Below, piece by piece: positions 45,998-60,300 of a stretch of 64,000 nt of DNA; within the stretch, counting starts at the first letter, position 1, and every line of letters begins with the position of its first letter. Made by a program: the position numbers and the translations under genes. The notes under the pieces were generated by a model. That model was not told the DNA's origin. It searched no databases and saw only the letters and a list, made by a program, of their open reading frames with translations. This stretch comes from Deinococcus indicus. Lineage in GTDB: Bacteria; Deinococcota; Deinococci; Deinococcales; Deinococcaceae. Location: positions 310,001-374,000 of the forward strand of contig NZ_NHMK01000009.1 of assembly GCF_002198095.1 (NCBI RefSeq), written 5' to 3'.

Positions 45998-46165
45998 CAA
46001 TGGTGCGGACACTGTTCAAGCGCCAGATGCGACAAGCATGGGGAACGTCTTCTGTCACGCCATGCCTGCTCACCCCCTCCCGGCCTCCCCCCTCAAGGGG
46101 GAGGGGCAAACACGGCGTGGTCATCGCTGGTCTGACCTGAAGGGATGAACCTGTCCGCACCATTG
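45998..46165 (-). repeat. T2 element, 168 bp (copy 2) with 5-bp target duplication
   Basis: Its ends are inverted repeats, CAATGGTGCGGACA and TGTCCGCACCATTG, 14 bases each. CTCAT flanks both sides (45993-45997, 46166-46170). It is the reverse-orientation relative of 321-488 with the same length. A C/G hairpin lies in the middle. No coding capacity. Confidence 0.85.
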
Positions 46166-46169
46166 CTCA

Positions 46170-46326
46170 TACGGACTGCCGTTTGTTTCGCTGGCAATCC
46201 GGAACTTCACCGCCCCTGCCGGCTCCACGTCCGGAGGGGCGTGCTGCTCCCACTCTGCGGGGCAGCTCTACGAGTCGCTTCGTTCGGACCCGGCGGACTT
46301 TACAGCCCATTCAATCGAAGTCCGTA
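46170..46326 (-). repeat. T1 element (copy at the DUF305 gene stop)
   Basis: 157 bp in reverse orientation with TACGGACTGCCG and GAAGTCCGTA ends. TCA flanks both sides (46167-46169, 46327-46329). The right TCA is the stop codon of the DUF305 gene. Confidence 0.88.
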
Positions 46327-46947
46327 TCAGTGGTGGTGCGTGGGCGCCGGGCTGCCGGGGTCCAGGCCCGGCGGGGGTGATAGCGGGGTCTGGGCGCGCC
46401 GCCGCAGCAGGGCGCTCAGGGTGGTGATCTCGCCGCGTTGCGTGGCCGTGATCTGCCGCGCCAGCAGGCCCACCTGCGGATGCACGCCGGCCTCCAGCGC
46501 GGGGCGCGCCATGACCAGCGCGCCCTGGTGGTGGCGGATCATCAGTTGCAGGAACAGCGCCTCGGCCTCCGGGACGGGGCGGGTGTTCAGGGCATTCAGT
46601 TCGGCGGGGGACGCCATGCCCATCAGGCGGGCGTGAGCGGCCGGCAGGGGCGCGGCCGGGTCCACGGGCGGCAGGGTCCACAGGCGCAGCCAGCCCTGCA
46701 TCTGCCGGATCTGTTCCTGCTGCCCCAGTTCGATCTCCAGCGCCACCGAGCGCAGCGTGCGGTCCCCGGAACGCCGCCGCAGGGCCTGCGCCGTCGTGAC
46801 CGCCTGGGCGTGGTGGGGGATCATGCCGCGCACGAACGTCGCTTCGGTACTCTGCGGGCCGGGCGAAGGCTGCCGGGGGGTGAGGGCCAGCAGCGCCCCG
46901 CCGCCCAGCAGCAGCGCCGCCAGCACGCCCGCTGCCGCCCGCCTCAC
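46327..46947 (-). CDS. DUF305 protein, membrane-anchored or secreted
   Basis: 206 residues with a hydrophobic start (AAGVLAALLLGGGALLAL). DUF305 hallmarks are two His-rich motifs, VRGMIPHHAQAVTTAQ (about 39-54) and LQLMIRHHQGALVMA (about 133-147), which are thought to bind metal, often copper. The tail is His-rich (PTHHH). The GTG start overlaps, as GTGA, the stop of a five-codon mini-ORF (46944-46961) that follows trhO. It is probably co-transcribed with trhO, 25 bases upstream. Confidence 0.88.
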   Translation of the reverse strand: MRRAAAGVLAALLLGGGALLALTPRQPSPGPQSTEATFVRGMIPHHAQAVTTAQALRRRSGDRTLRSVALEIELGQQEQIRQMQGWLRLWTLPPVDPAAPLPAAHARLMGMASPAELNALNTRPVPEAEALFLQLMIRHHQGALVMARPALEAGVHPQVGLLARQITATQRGEITTLSALLRRRAQTPLSPPPGLDPGSPAPTHHH

Positions 46948-46972
46948 CGCGTGGCCTTCATGGGGTGGCCCT

Positions 46973-47914
46973 TCACGGGCTGGCCGCCTGCCGCTCGAAG
47001 TGCCGTTGCCGCGCCCGGAACGCCGCCTTCTGCTCCGGCGTGGTCTGCGCGTGGCAGTGGCGGCAGCTGACGCCCTCCTCGAACAGCGCGTCCGCGCGTT
47101 CCTGCTCGTCCAGCGGCCACCCGCACGAGTGGCACATCACCGCCCCGCCCTCGCGCAGGCCGTGCCCGACGGTCACGCGGCCGTCGAACACGAAGCACTC
47201 GCCGTCCCAGCGGCTGTCCTCCTCGGGCACGTCCTCCAGGTACTGCAGGATGCCGCCCTGCAGGTGGAACACGTCCGCGTACCCGCGCTGGCGCAGCAGG
47301 CTGGTGCTCTTCTCGCAGCGGATACCCCCGGTGCAGAACATCGCCACGCGCTTGCCTTCCAGCTCGGCGGCGTGCGCGTCCAGCCACGCCGGGAACTCCC
47401 GGAACGAATCGATCCCAGGGTCCAGCGCGCCCCGGAACGTCCCGGCCTTCACCTCGTAACGGTTGCGGGTGTCGATCACGACCACGTCCGGCGCGCTGAT
47501 CAGGGCGTTCCAGTCCTGCGGGGCCACGTACTGCCCGGCCTCGCGGGTCGGTTCGACCGGCACACCCATCGTCACGATCTCGGCCTTCACGCGCACCTTG
47601 AAGCGCCGGAACGGCTGCGCCGACGCGCCGGACTCCTTGTACTCCAGACCCGTGAACCCCTCGGCGTGCAGCGCGGCCCGCAGCGCGTCGATGCCCGCGC
47701 GGCTCCCGGCGACCGTTCCGTTGATCCCCTCGGACGCCACGATCAGCGTGCCGCACAGGCCCCCGGCCTCACCGTGCGCCAGCAGCCGCCCGCGCAGACC
47801 CGCCGGGTCGGCCACCGCCCGGAACTGGTACAGCGCCGCGACCACGAAGGCAGGCCGGGCAGCCGGATCGGAGGGAACGTCGGGCAGGGAAGGGGCAGGG
47901 TGGGGCGCAGACAT
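46973..47914 (-). CDS. trhO: tRNA uridine 5-hydroxylase TrhO (rhodanese family)
   Basis: 313 residues of the UPF0176/YceA family. A ferredoxin-like first domain (FVVAALYQFRAVADPAGLRGRL) is followed by a rhodanese domain with the catalytic Cys in FCTGGIRCEKSTSLLRQRG, and a C-terminal zinc-ribbon-like part with CHSCG and CRHCH. It hydroxylates U34 of several tRNAs. Start ATG 47914 is preferred: TATCAT (47922-47927) lies seven bases upstream, with the alternative ATG 47923 inside that box. It is followed by the DUF305 gene. Confidence 0.93.
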   Translation of the reverse strand: MSAPHPAPSLPDVPSDPAARPAFVVAALYQFRAVADPAGLRGRLLAHGEAGGLCGTLIVASEGINGTVAGSRAGIDALRAALHAEGFTGLEYKESGASAQPFRRFKVRVKAEIVTMGVPVEPTREAGQYVAPQDWNALISAPDVVVIDTRNRYEVKAGTFRGALDPGIDSFREFPAWLDAHAAELEGKRVAMFCTGGIRCEKSTSLLRQRGYADVFHLQGGILQYLEDVPEEDSRWDGECFVFDGRVTVGHGLREGGAVMCHSCGWPLDEQERADALFEEGVSCRHCHAQTTPEQKAAFRARQRHFERQAASP

Positions 47915-47971
47915 CCCCCGCATGATACCGAGCAGCTGCTGGCAGCCGGGGGCCGCGCCTCACGGTTCCCG

Positions 47972-48361
47972 TCACATCTTGGAGGCGTAGCGGAAGTAGG
48001 CGTTCACCTGCGGAACGAAGCACAGCGCGGCGGCCCCCAGCAGCGGCGCGGCCCCCAGGACGGTGCTGAACGGGTTCCCGGCGCTCAGGAGCAGCGCGGC
48101 GTTCACGATCAGCAGCAGCACCAGCAGCGCGCGCGCCCAGCCGCGCCCCCGGTACACGTTCCAGCACAGCGCCGCTTCCAGCAGCAGCCGGATCTGACCC
48201 CCGCCGCCCTGCCCGGAGAACAGGGCCGCCAGTACGCCGACCAGCGAGGTCAGCAGCAGCGCGCCCAGGATCAGGGTCGTGACGGTCCAGCCGTTCCGGA
48301 TGGCGGCGGCCTCGGCCGGGGATTCGGCGGGCAGGTCGGTGTCCAGCAGGCGGTCGGTCAT
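47972..48361 (-). CDS. Small membrane protein, unknown
   Basis: 129 residues with three to four hydrophobic segments (GWTVTTLILGALLLTSLVGVLAALF, ALLVLLLIVNAALLLSAG, PLLGAAALCFVPQVNAYF). No motif identifies it. TACGCT lies six bases before the ATG (leaderless). Not obviously tied to neighbours. Confidence 0.65.
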   Translation of the reverse strand: MTDRLLDTDLPAESPAEAAAIRNGWTVTTLILGALLLTSLVGVLAALFSGQGGGGQIRLLLEAALCWNVYRGRGWARALLVLLLIVNAALLLSAGNPFSTVLGAAPLLGAAALCFVPQVNAYFRYASKM

Positions 48362-48488
48362 GTCCCGAGCGTACCGGGGCGCGGCGCGCGGCGTTGCCGC
48401 ATGTGACCGGACGTCAGCGGGGCGGCGGGGGCCGGAATGCGCTTTCTGGCGGAGTCGCGGGGCGCGGGCCTCTGCTAGCCTTGCGGGC

Positions 48489-50612
<2,124 letters not shown>

Positions 50613-50661
50613 CCGGGCGGTCCGGGCACGCCTCATGCCGGACCCCGCTATACTTCCGCGC

Positions 50662-51117
50662 ATGGAAGACCTCATCAAGGGACGCCTCGGTGGCGCGGAC
50701 GGGTACGACATCCGCTGCACCATCGACGGCGACAGCATCCGGGGCCGCGCAGGCGGCAAACTGCACGGCAAGGACATCAACCTCGAAATCACCGAACGTG
50801 GCGTGCAGGGCAGCGTCGGCGCGGACCCCGTCAAGATCGAACTCGACGACGGCGAACTGCGCGGCAACGTCGGCGCGCAGAAACTCACGCTGCGTGGCGT
50901 GGACCGCGTCACGGGCTTCATGGGCGAACCCATCATCGGCTGGAACGTCGTCGCGCAGCAGAACGGCGAACGCCTGACCGGCCAGCTGGGCAGCACCGTC
51001 CTGGGCCGCCCCTTCGACCTGGAACTGGGCAGCGCGCCCGGCTGGGTGGGCACGCTGGTCGCCGTCGTGGCCTTCTACGCCCTGGAACCCCGCGCGAACA
51101 TCACCACCAGCCGCTGA
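50662..51117 (+). CDS. Unknown small beta-rich protein
   Basis: 151 residues, predicted mostly beta with repeated G-K/D patterns (GYDIRCTIDGDSIRGRAGGKLHGKDINLEITERG). This is unlike known families. There is no signal peptide, but the end is hydrophobic (WVGTLVAVVAFYALEP), maybe an anchor. TATACT (50649-50654) ends seven bases before the ATG, a textbook leaderless promoter. Its TGA is one flank of the T1 element that follows. Confidence 0.65.
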   Translation: MEDLIKGRLGGADGYDIRCTIDGDSIRGRAGGKLHGKDINLEITERGVQGSVGADPVKIELDDGELRGNVGAQKLTLRGVDRVTGFMGEPIIGWNVVAQQNGERLTGQLGSTVLGRPFDLELGSAPGWVGTLVAVVAFYALEPRANITTSR

Positions 51118-51250
51118 TACGGATTCCGTTTGAATGGGCTGCAAAGCCCGTTCAATCCGAGCGAAGCGAGTAGGAAAGAAACGGGTTCCGGACGTGGAGC
51201 TGGCAATCCGGTGAACTTCCGGATTGTCGGCGAAACAAACGGAATTCGTA
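51118..51250 (+). repeat. T1 element, internally shortened copy
   Basis: 133 bp, with the standard ends (TACGGATTCCG and CGGAATTCGTA) but an internal segment reduced from about 50 to 27 bases. TGA flanks both sides (51115-51117, 51251-51253). The left TGA is the stop of the preceding gene. Confidence 0.9.
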
Positions 51251-51268
51251 TGACCCCACGGCAACACA

Positions 51269-51301
51269 GAGGGCCGCCCAGGTGCAGACCGGGCGGCCCT
51301 C
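51269..51301 (-). terminator. Terminator after tamB
   Basis: GAGGGCCGCCC (51269-51279) pairs with GGGCGGCCCTC (51291-51301). On the minus strand TGTGTTG follows, a modest U-tract. Confidence 0.8.
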
Positions 51302-51323
51302 CGCGCTGCCTGCCGCCCAGGGG

Positions 51324-54300
51324 TCAGCGGCCCCCGATGCGGTAGGTGACGCCGAAACGGAATTTGGTGCCGCGGTCCGCGTCGCCGCTTTCCAGGCCCA
51401 GGCTGACGTTCGTGCGGGTGTTCAGGTTGTACCCGGCCTTGAAGCTGGGGCGGATGGACTGCAGGTTCAGGCCGTTCAGGGGCGTCGTGACCCGGAACGT
51501 GAAGCGGTTGTCCGGGGTGCTGTACGCCGCGTCGATCAGGCCGTTGCCGTTCAGGTCCACCTGATACTGCAGGTACAGGTCCCGCGTCAGGTACGACCCG
51601 AGCGTGATGGTGGCGCCCAGCGTGCCGTCCGCGTTCGACAGTTGCGGCGTCAGGCGGAACACGTCCAGCCCGAAGGCGGTGGCGAGGGTGCGTTCCAGTT
51701 CGCCCAGGATGAACACGTTCAGGGTGGTCTGCAGGGCGCTGCTGCCCAGCGCACCCAGGTTCAGGTTCGTCAGGTTCGGCACGCCCGTCGCCACCAGCGC
51801 GTACAGTTCCGCCTCGCTGTAGGGGGCGCCGGTGGTCGGGTCGGCGCAGTCCGGGCTGTCCTGCGTGCAGCGCAGCGTGGTCGTCAGGTCCAGGACGTTG
51901 CTGCCGTCCGTGCGGGTCGTGAACTCGCCCTTCAGGTTCAGCGTGACCGGTACCCGCTGGCGCAGGCTGTCCGCGCCGGCCGGGGTGGCCGTCACGAGGC
52001 CCGAGGCGCCGACGTCGAATTTCGGGTACAGGTTCTCGCCGCCGAACGTGACGACGCTGTCGTTCAGCGTGAACTCGTTCTCGCGCAGGTACACGAAGCC
52101 GCGCTGCGAGCGCAGTTCGCCGGTCAGGCGCGGGCGGGCGCCGCTGCCCGACACGAGCAGGTTGCCGGTGAATTCGGCCCGCACGAGGTTCTCGTCGATG
52201 CGGATACCGTTCGGCGCGCGGATGGGAATGTCGTCCAGCAACAGCCGTTCCAGGAAGGGCCGCGCCGGGCGTTCCTGCGCGTCCGTGACCGGCGCGGGGA
52301 AGGTCGTGAGGGCCTCGGGCAGCGGACTGACGAAGTTGTCGGTGGTGCGTCCGTTCCCGTCGTCGGCGGGACCGGCCTGACCGGGGGCGGGCAGGGTGGC
52401 CGGAGCGTTCACGCGGCCCAGGATCAGGCGCGTGAAGTCCGCCGCGCCGCTCACGCGGATGTTCGTGCCGTCGTCCACGGCGCGCAGGTCGGCGTTCACG
52501 GCGCTCTCGCGGCCGTAGATGATCGCCAGCGGCAGGTTGTAGTTGCGGGCCGTGAGCGTCAGGTCCCAGCGGGGTGCGAGGTCCCCGCTGAGCGTCAGGG
52601 TGCCGGGGCCGCTCGCGGCGGCGTTGCTGCGGCTCAGGCCACTCAGGGTCCAGCGGTCCTCCTGCTGGGCCAGCGTGACGGTCGTGTCGGGCAGCGCGCC
52701 CAGCACCTGCGGGGCCAGCAGGCCCGTGAAGTCCACGCGCGTGCCGCTCAGGCGGCCCAGCGTGAGCTGACCGGCCAGCGTCACGCGGCCGTCCGAGCCG
52801 ACCGTGCCGCCGGTCCGGACGGTGCCGCCCCCGCTGAACGCGCCGCTGTCCGGCAGGTCCCCGGCGAACTGCGGCACCTGCACGCTCAGGCCCGCCACGG
52901 CGCCCGTCAGGTTCTGCGCGCGGATCAGGCCGCGCGGCCGCTCGTACGTGCCGGCGGCGCTGACGGTCAGGCTGCCCTTCAGGTTCGGGTCGAGGGCCGC
53001 GACACTGGGAATCAGCACCAGGGCCGGCGTGAAGGTGGTGTCCGTGAACTGCGCGCTCAGGTCCACGCGCTCACGGGTGTACTGTCCGCGCACGTCCCAG
53101 GTGCCGGCCCCGGCCAGCTGGATGTTCACGCCGCGCAACTCGCGGGCCGCGTACTCCAGCGTGCCGGTTCCGGTCAGGGTTTCCGTGACGGCCGATTCGC
53201 CCTCGCCGCTCGTGGCGCTCACGCGGATGCGTTCGGCGACCACGCTGACCCGCCCGGCCAGCGGGTCCGCCAGCGGGAAGCGGAAGCGGGCCGCGCCGGT
53301 CACGACGCCCTCGCCGGGACTGGTGCCCGCGAAGGCCCCCACGACCGCCCCGACCGGCAGGGCGCGCAGGGTGCCCTGCCCGAACACCTCGCCGCCGCCC
53401 AGGCCCGCCGTGAAGTCCGACTCGCCCAGGAAGCCGCGAATCCGCCAGTCGCCCGCCACCTGCGTGCCTTCCAGGCGGGCGGGCAGCACCTTCGGACCGA
53501 CCTTCAGGGTATCGCTGCGGATCACGAAGGTGCCGCCCCCGTCGCGCAGGTTCGCCTCGCCGCTCACCCGGCCGGACAGGTCCGGGGCGATCTTCAGGTT
53601 GCGGATCTCCACGTTGTCCAGCAGCGCCCGCACCGAGTACCCGTCCCCGGTGGAACGCACTGCCAGCGGGCCTTCCAGCGCCGGCAGCAGGTCACCCAGG
53701 CCGCCGCTGGCGGTCACGGCCGCCTCGCCCATGGCGTTCACGCCGCGCAGGTCCGCGCGGAACGTCTGCCCGTCCAGGCGCAGCGTCCCGCCGAGCGTCA
53801 GGGCCTGCCCGGCGATGTCCAGCGGGTACCGGTCGGCGCTGACCTGTCCGGTCAGGCCGGCGGCGTCCGCGCGGACATCCAGTCCGATGGACCCCGGCCC
53901 GGCCCGCAGCGTGCCCGCCAGTTGCCCGGTCCAGTCCTGCCCGCCCTGCGCGGCCGTGAAGGTCAGGGTGCCGGCCGGCAGGTCGGCCGCGCCGCTCACC
54001 TGCGCCCGCCCGCCGCGCAGGGTCACGGCGGCGTTCAGGTTCCCGGCGAGCGGCAGGTCCAGGTACGGCACGCGGTACGGGCTGCTCAGGTCCGTCACGT
54101 TCAGCTGCGCCTGCCCGTCCAGCGTGCCGGTCTGCACGCGCCCGGACGCGGTCAGCAGGCCGCCCACGCCGCGCACGCCCAGCCGGCCCAGGTTCAGGCC
54201 CGGCAGGTCCGCTTCCAGCCCGGCGTCCCGCCAGCGCAGCGCGCCGTCCTTCAGGCCGTCCGAGACGGTCAGGTCCGCCGCGTTCAGGCCCACCACGCCC

Positions 54301-57300
54301 GAGGCGCGCCACTCGCCGCGCCGCACGCTGAGGGTCGCCTGCGGGTCCGTGACCGGCCCGCTGGGCGTGACGCTCAGGGACAGTTCCGGGCGGGTCAGGC
54401 TGGCCGCGCCCAGCAGCGTCCACACGCCGCCGCGCGGGCGCAATTCGATCACGCCGCTGGCCCGCGCGCCCGCACCGTCCACCAGTCGCAGCTGCGCGCC
54501 CTGCGCCGAGGCGACCACGCGCACCCCCGCGCCCAGCAGGCCACCCTCGCCCTGCACGAGCGGCGAGGCGAAACGGCCCCCGGCCGTCAGGACGAGCGGG
54601 CGGGTCAGGACCCCGGCTGGTCCCCCGGTCAGGCGGGCGGTGCCGTGCCAGCCGGTGGTGGGGTCGGCGCGCAGGTCCAGCGCCGCGCGCAGCGACTGCG
54701 GGCCGCCCAGCGCGCCGCTGAGGGTCAGGGCCCGCGCCGCGTACGTGGCCTGCACCTGCCCGTTCAGGGTGCCGGCGGCCCTGACGGTCAGGTCCGCGCG
54801 GCCGTCCAGCCGGGCCGTGCCGCTCATGTTCAGGTCACTGCCCGCCGCCGAGGCGCGCAGCCCGGCCAGGGTCAGGACGGAACCGTCCAGGGTGGCGACG
54901 GTGGCCTCGCCGCCCGCCGGGGCGGCCTGCGTGAGCGTGCCGCGCAGGCCATCCAGCGTGGCGCTCAGGGTGCCGCCCAGGTCGGCGAGGGTCACGCCGC
55001 CCGCCGACGCGCCGCGCGACTGCACGGTCGCGGCGACGGTGGGCGCGGCGACCGTGCCGCCCAGCGTGCCGCGCAGCGTCAGGTCGCCCGCGCCGCCCAG
55101 CAGCGGCAGCGGCGTCAGGGCCAGGGTGCCGCGCAGCGCCGGCACGAAACCGCTGCCGCCCGAGAGCGTCAGGTCCGCGCGCCCGAGCCGGCCGGCCCCC
55201 AGCGCGAACCCGCCGCGCCCGTCGCCGCTCAGGACCAGCGGGTCCGGCAGGCCCGCCACCCGTGCCTGCACGCGGCCCGACAGGTCCGGCCACACGCCGC
55301 TCAGGTCCAGGTCCGCGCGGCTGCCGCCGGACGTCACCGTGCCGTACACCCGCGCCCGCACCCGCCCGGCCGCGAGGTTCAGGTCGCGCGCCTCGGCGTA
55401 CACGGTGCCCGAGGCGCCGCCGCGCAGGTCCACGCGGGCATTCAGGCTGGGCGAGGCCGCCCGGCCCGCCACGGTCACGCGCCCGTCGAGGGTGTCGGTC
55501 CGCAGGGTCAGGGTGCCCTGCGCGGCCGGGTCGGTCACGGCCCCGCGCAGCGTGAGGTCCGCGCCCAGCTCGCCGCGTCCCAGCGAGACGGCGTTCAGGT
55601 ACGCGGTGTCCACGTCCCGCGCCGTGACGCGCAGCCCGCCGGGCAGCGCCCCGCTGGCCCGCAGCACGCCGCCGCGCAGGCTGCCGCTCAGGTCCGCGTC
55701 CAGCTGCCCACTGCCGGGCCGGTACGTGGCCCGGCCGTACAGGCTGAACGGTCCGCCCTGCGCCTGCTCGCCCCGAAGCGCGAGATTCCGGGCCGTGACC
55801 TCGGCGGGACCGCCGCTCAGGGTGCCGCGTGCGTCCAGGGTGCCGGTGGCCGTCAGGGCGTTCACGCCCAGGCCGGGCGGCAGCAGCCGCGCCAGCCGCA
55901 GCGGGGCCTGCGTGGTCCCGGCGCGCAGCGTCACGCGGTACGCGCCGCCCTCCAGCACCGCGCCGCCCGACACGCGCTCGCCGTTCAGGCGCACGCTGCC
56001 GTTCCCGGCGCGGTACGTAACACCGAGCTGGCCGCTCAGGTCGCCGCCCGTGTCGAGCAGGTCGCCGTTCAGGGTGGCAGTCAGGTCCGCCCAGGACCCG
56101 CCGCCCAGCGCCGCGCGGCCCGTGACGCTCAGCTGCTCCGCGCGGCCCCACAGCGCCCCCAGGTCCAGCCGTTGCAGGTCCAGGGTGCCGCCGGGCCGCA
56201 GCGGCAGGTCGGCCGGCAGCAGCCCGGTCAGGCGGGCCTGCCGCGCCCCGGTGCCCAGCAGCGCCGTGACCCGCAGTTGCCCGGCCGCGTCGCCGTCCAG
56301 GAAGGCGTCCAGTGGGCCGCCGGGCACGTCGCCCTGCACCCGCAGGTTCCCCGTGAAGCCCCGGCCGCTGCGCCAGCCGACCGGGCCGTTCAGGCGCAGT
56401 TCGTTCGTGCCGGCCAAGTAGGTGGTGTTCAGGGTCAGCGCGGCGTTCAGCAGACCCCCCAGCGGGCCGCCCAGCCGGCCGCGCAGGTCGCCCCGGACCG
56501 CGTTCCCGCTGAACGACGCGCGGTAGTCCGGCCCGAACAGCCGCGCCTGCACCTGCGACCCGGCGGCGCGCAGACCGGCCGCGTCCCCGCTCAGGCGGCC
56601 CTGCACGCGCAGGTCCGGCCGGGCTGGTGTGCCCAGCAGCTGCGCAGTGTACGTGCCGGGCAGCCAGTCGGTCAGGGTGGCCTTCGCGCTCAGGTTCAGG
56701 GTGGGCAGCAGCGTGCCGCCCAGACGGGCGCGGCCCTGCGCCAGCGTCAGGTCGGCCCCGCTGACGCTCAGGCGCCCCTGCGCGTAACGGGCCGGCACGC
56801 GGAAGGTCACGCCCGCCGCCTCGCCGTCCGCCTGCACGCGCAGGTCCGCCAGCGTGCCGTCCAGCGAGGCGCGCGCGCGGCCGTCCACGCCCGCCAGGGG
56901 GCGCAGGTCGGCGGCGCTCAGGCTGCCGGCCACGCGCCACGCGTTCAGGCCCGCGCCGCTGCCCTGCTGGCCGCGCAGGTTCAGGGCCGCGCCGGACACC
57001 GTGCCGGTCAGGGTCACGTTCGCCGCGCCGCGCAGGTCGCGGGCGGCGGCGTTCAGGTCCACCTCGCGCCCCTGGTACGTGCCGGCCACGCGCAGGTCCA
57101 GGGCCGTGTCGGCGCGGCCGGTCAGGGCGGCGCGCAGGCCATCCAGGGTCAGGGTCGCGTTCGCCTGCGGGTACAGCGGCCCGCGCAGCGTCAGGGCGGA
57201 GCCGGCCAGCGAACTGCTCAGGTTCGCGGACAGCTGCCCGCGTGAGAGCGTCACGCGGCCCTGCGCCCGCTGGGGCGGGTTGCCCGGTGCGCGCACGTCC

Positions 57301-60300
57301 ACGTCGGCGCGGCCGCTGGCGCGGGCCAGCGGGTCGGGACCGGTCAGGTCCGGCAGGGACAGGGTCAGGGTCGCGCGGCCCGACGCGCCCGCCAGCACGG
57401 GCGTCAGCACCCGCGCGTCCAGCGCCGCGCCGCTCACGGTCAGCGCCCGCCCGTCGAAGCGCACCGGAAGGCGCGTGCCGGGGTGCGTCAGGGTGCCGCT
57501 GGCGCGCAGGCCGCCCGCCCAGTCCACGCGGGCGTTCAGGTCCAGCGGGTCACCCAGGTAACGGGTGCCGGTGGTGCCCAGCACCGCGCCGGTGGGGGAG
57601 AGGCTGGCCGTGAGCCGCCCCGCCACGACCTGCGCGCGCACGGCGGCGGGCAGCAGCGCCCGCACGGCCGTCAGGTCCGCGCTGACCGCGCCGCCCAGCG
57701 CCGGGAGGACCGTCACGCGGCCTGTCACCGGCCCGGTCGGGGCGACGCTCAGGCGCGTGTCCTCGCCCAGCACCCGCAGCGTGCCCGGCTGCCCGCCCAG
57801 TGCGTAACGGGCGCCCAGCGCACCGGACCACGCGCCGCTCCGGTAGGTCAGGCCGCCCACGCTCACGCGCGCCCCGGTCAGCGAGCCGGTCAGCGGGAAC
57901 GACTGCGCTGGGACGCTCAGGGTCGCCCCCCCCGAGCCGTACGACTGGGCGTTCAGGGTCAGGGTGCCGCGCAGGTCCGCCACGCCCCCACCGGCCCGCG
58001 CCGTGAAGTACGGCCCGGTCACGCGCAGGTTCAGGTTCTCCAGCGTGGCGGGCAGCGTGACCTTCCCGGTCGCCAGGACCGTCTGCCCGGCCAGTTCCCC
58101 GCTGACCCGCAACTGCCCGTTCACGGCGCGGACGTCCAGCGGTCCGGCCTTCAGGGTGCCGTTCAGCACGCCGTTCACGGCGCTCAGGTCGCCGCGCAGG
58201 GTCTGGCCGCCCAGCGTCAGGCCCTGCGCCTGCACGTTCAGATTGTCGAAGCCCTGTAGCTGTACCTGCGCCCGCCCGCCCTGCGCGTCGGTCACAGTCA
58301 CGTTCCCGCGCGGTTCCAGGCCGGTACCCTGCACGTTCCCGTCCACGAACAGGCCGCCGCCCAGCGGGCCGCTCACGTCCACGTCGTAGCGGCCGGCCGG
58401 CAGCGAGGCGGTGCCGCGCGCGCGCAGGCCCTCGCCGTCGGTCAGCAGCAGGTTCAGGTCGTCCCAGGGGCCGTTCAGGGTCACGGCGTACTGGTCGAGC
58501 ACGCCGCTGGCGGCCACCGCGCCCCGGAACGTGCCGCCGGGACCGGGACCCCAGGTCGCGCGGCCCTGCACGCGCCCCGCCTGCCCGAAGGCCGTCAGCG
58601 CCTGCGCGCCGGTCACGCGGGCCAGTCCGGTCGCCGCGTCGTACGTGGCGTTCAGGTCCCCCCAGGTGCCGCTGGCGGTCAGGCGGGGGGTCAGGGTGCC
58701 GCTCAGGTTCACGCGCTGCGCGGGCAGCGTCACGCCGCCGAACGACAGCGGACCGGTCTGTCCGGTCACGCGCGCCCGCAGGTCCCCGTACCCCCCGGCC
58801 ACGCCGAGGCTCAGGGTCTGCCCCTGCGCGCTCACGCGGCCCCGCGCCTGCACGTCCGGGTACACCCGGCCCGACAGCGCCGCCTGCGCGCCCGCGTACG
58901 CGACCCGCAGGTCGGCGTTCAGCGGGCCGCCCGCGCGGGTCAGGGTGCCGGTCACGGCCGCGCCCAGCGCCCCGGCATTCACGCGCGCCGAGCCGCCCTG
59001 CCCGGCCAGATTCAGGTCCAGCGTGCCGCTCAGGCCGTCCACGTTCACCAGGGGGCGCAGCGCCGCGAGGTTCACGCGGCCCGTGGCGTCCCAGCGGTCC
59101 CCGTCGATCACGCCGCGCGCCGTGTCCCCGGCGGTCGTCAGCGTGAAGCGCACGCCGTCGTCCACGCTCAGGACACCGCCGATGTCTGCGCCCTGCACCC
59201 GCGCCGTCGTCAGGTACGGCGCCTGAAGCTGCGTGTCGGCCAGCACGGTCACGCCGCCCGCCGAGCCGCGCAGGCTGGCGGACGTGCCGCGCGCCGTGGC
59301 GGTCAGGTTCACGCCCGCCCCGGTCGCCCGCAGCGTCCCGAAGGCCTTCAGGGCGGTGGTCACGGTCACGTCGCCGCTCAGGTCCAGGCCGCCGGTCACG
59401 GCCAGATTGCGCGCCTGCACGCCGAAACTGTCCCCGTTCCAGGTCAGGACCTGCGCGCCGCTGCGGAAGGTGCCGCGCTGCCGGGTGTAGTTCAGGTTCA
59501 GCGGCCCGGCCAGTGTATCGCGCACGCCCGGCACGGTCGCCTCCAGCTGCCCGGTCACGTCGCCGCCCGTCAGGTCCAGCCGCCCGCGCCCACTCAGGAT
59601 GATCCCCGAGCCGCTCAGGCCCTGCGCCTGCCACGTTCCCCGGAACTCGCGGTTCAGGTCGATGCGCGCCGCGCCCAGGTCCACCCGCAGGCCCCGGTTG
59701 TCCAGCGCGCCGCTGCCGGACAGGCCCGTGAACGGCCCGGCCTGCGCGCCGCTGACGGTCGCCCGCAGGTCGTCCGGCGTGCCGCTGACCGCCACCCGCG
59801 CCTGCACGGCGCCGTAGGTGGGGTTCAGCACGGCGTTCAGTTTCACGCCGCTCAGGGCCAGCGTGCCGGACAGCGGGCCGCCCAGCCCCTCGCCGCTCAG
59901 GGTCAGGACGTTGCGCGCGTCGATGGTGGCGTCCACGTTCAGGGGTTTCTGCCCGAACGCCCCGGCCAGCGAGGCGCGACCCGCGCGGCCCAGCGCCCAG
60001 CGCCCTTCCAGCCGCTGATCCGACCCGGCCAGCGAGGTCACGGCGCTGAACGCCAGATCGTTCGTCTGCGTCGCCACGTTCCCGTCCTCGCTGAGGAAGG
60101 TGTACTCGGCGTTCGCGTCGCGGAAGCCCACCCCGGCGACCGTCCCCGCTCCCTGCGCGAAAGCCTTCACGCGCACGGTACTCCAGCCGCCCGCCGTGAC
60201 CCGCAACTTCAGCGCGCCGTCCCCGGTCGTGCCGAGCGCCCCGGCCAGTCCCGCCACGGTCGGCGCGGCGTCCGCCGTGACCTGCCAGTTCTGCGCCTTC

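Noticed and set aside
51282..57245. A 1987-codon plus-strand ORF opposite tamB
   Set aside because: It is a GC-rich shadow of tamB: Arg/Gln/Ala-rich, without motifs, while tamB on the other strand has membrane anchor, repeats and the DUF490 end.
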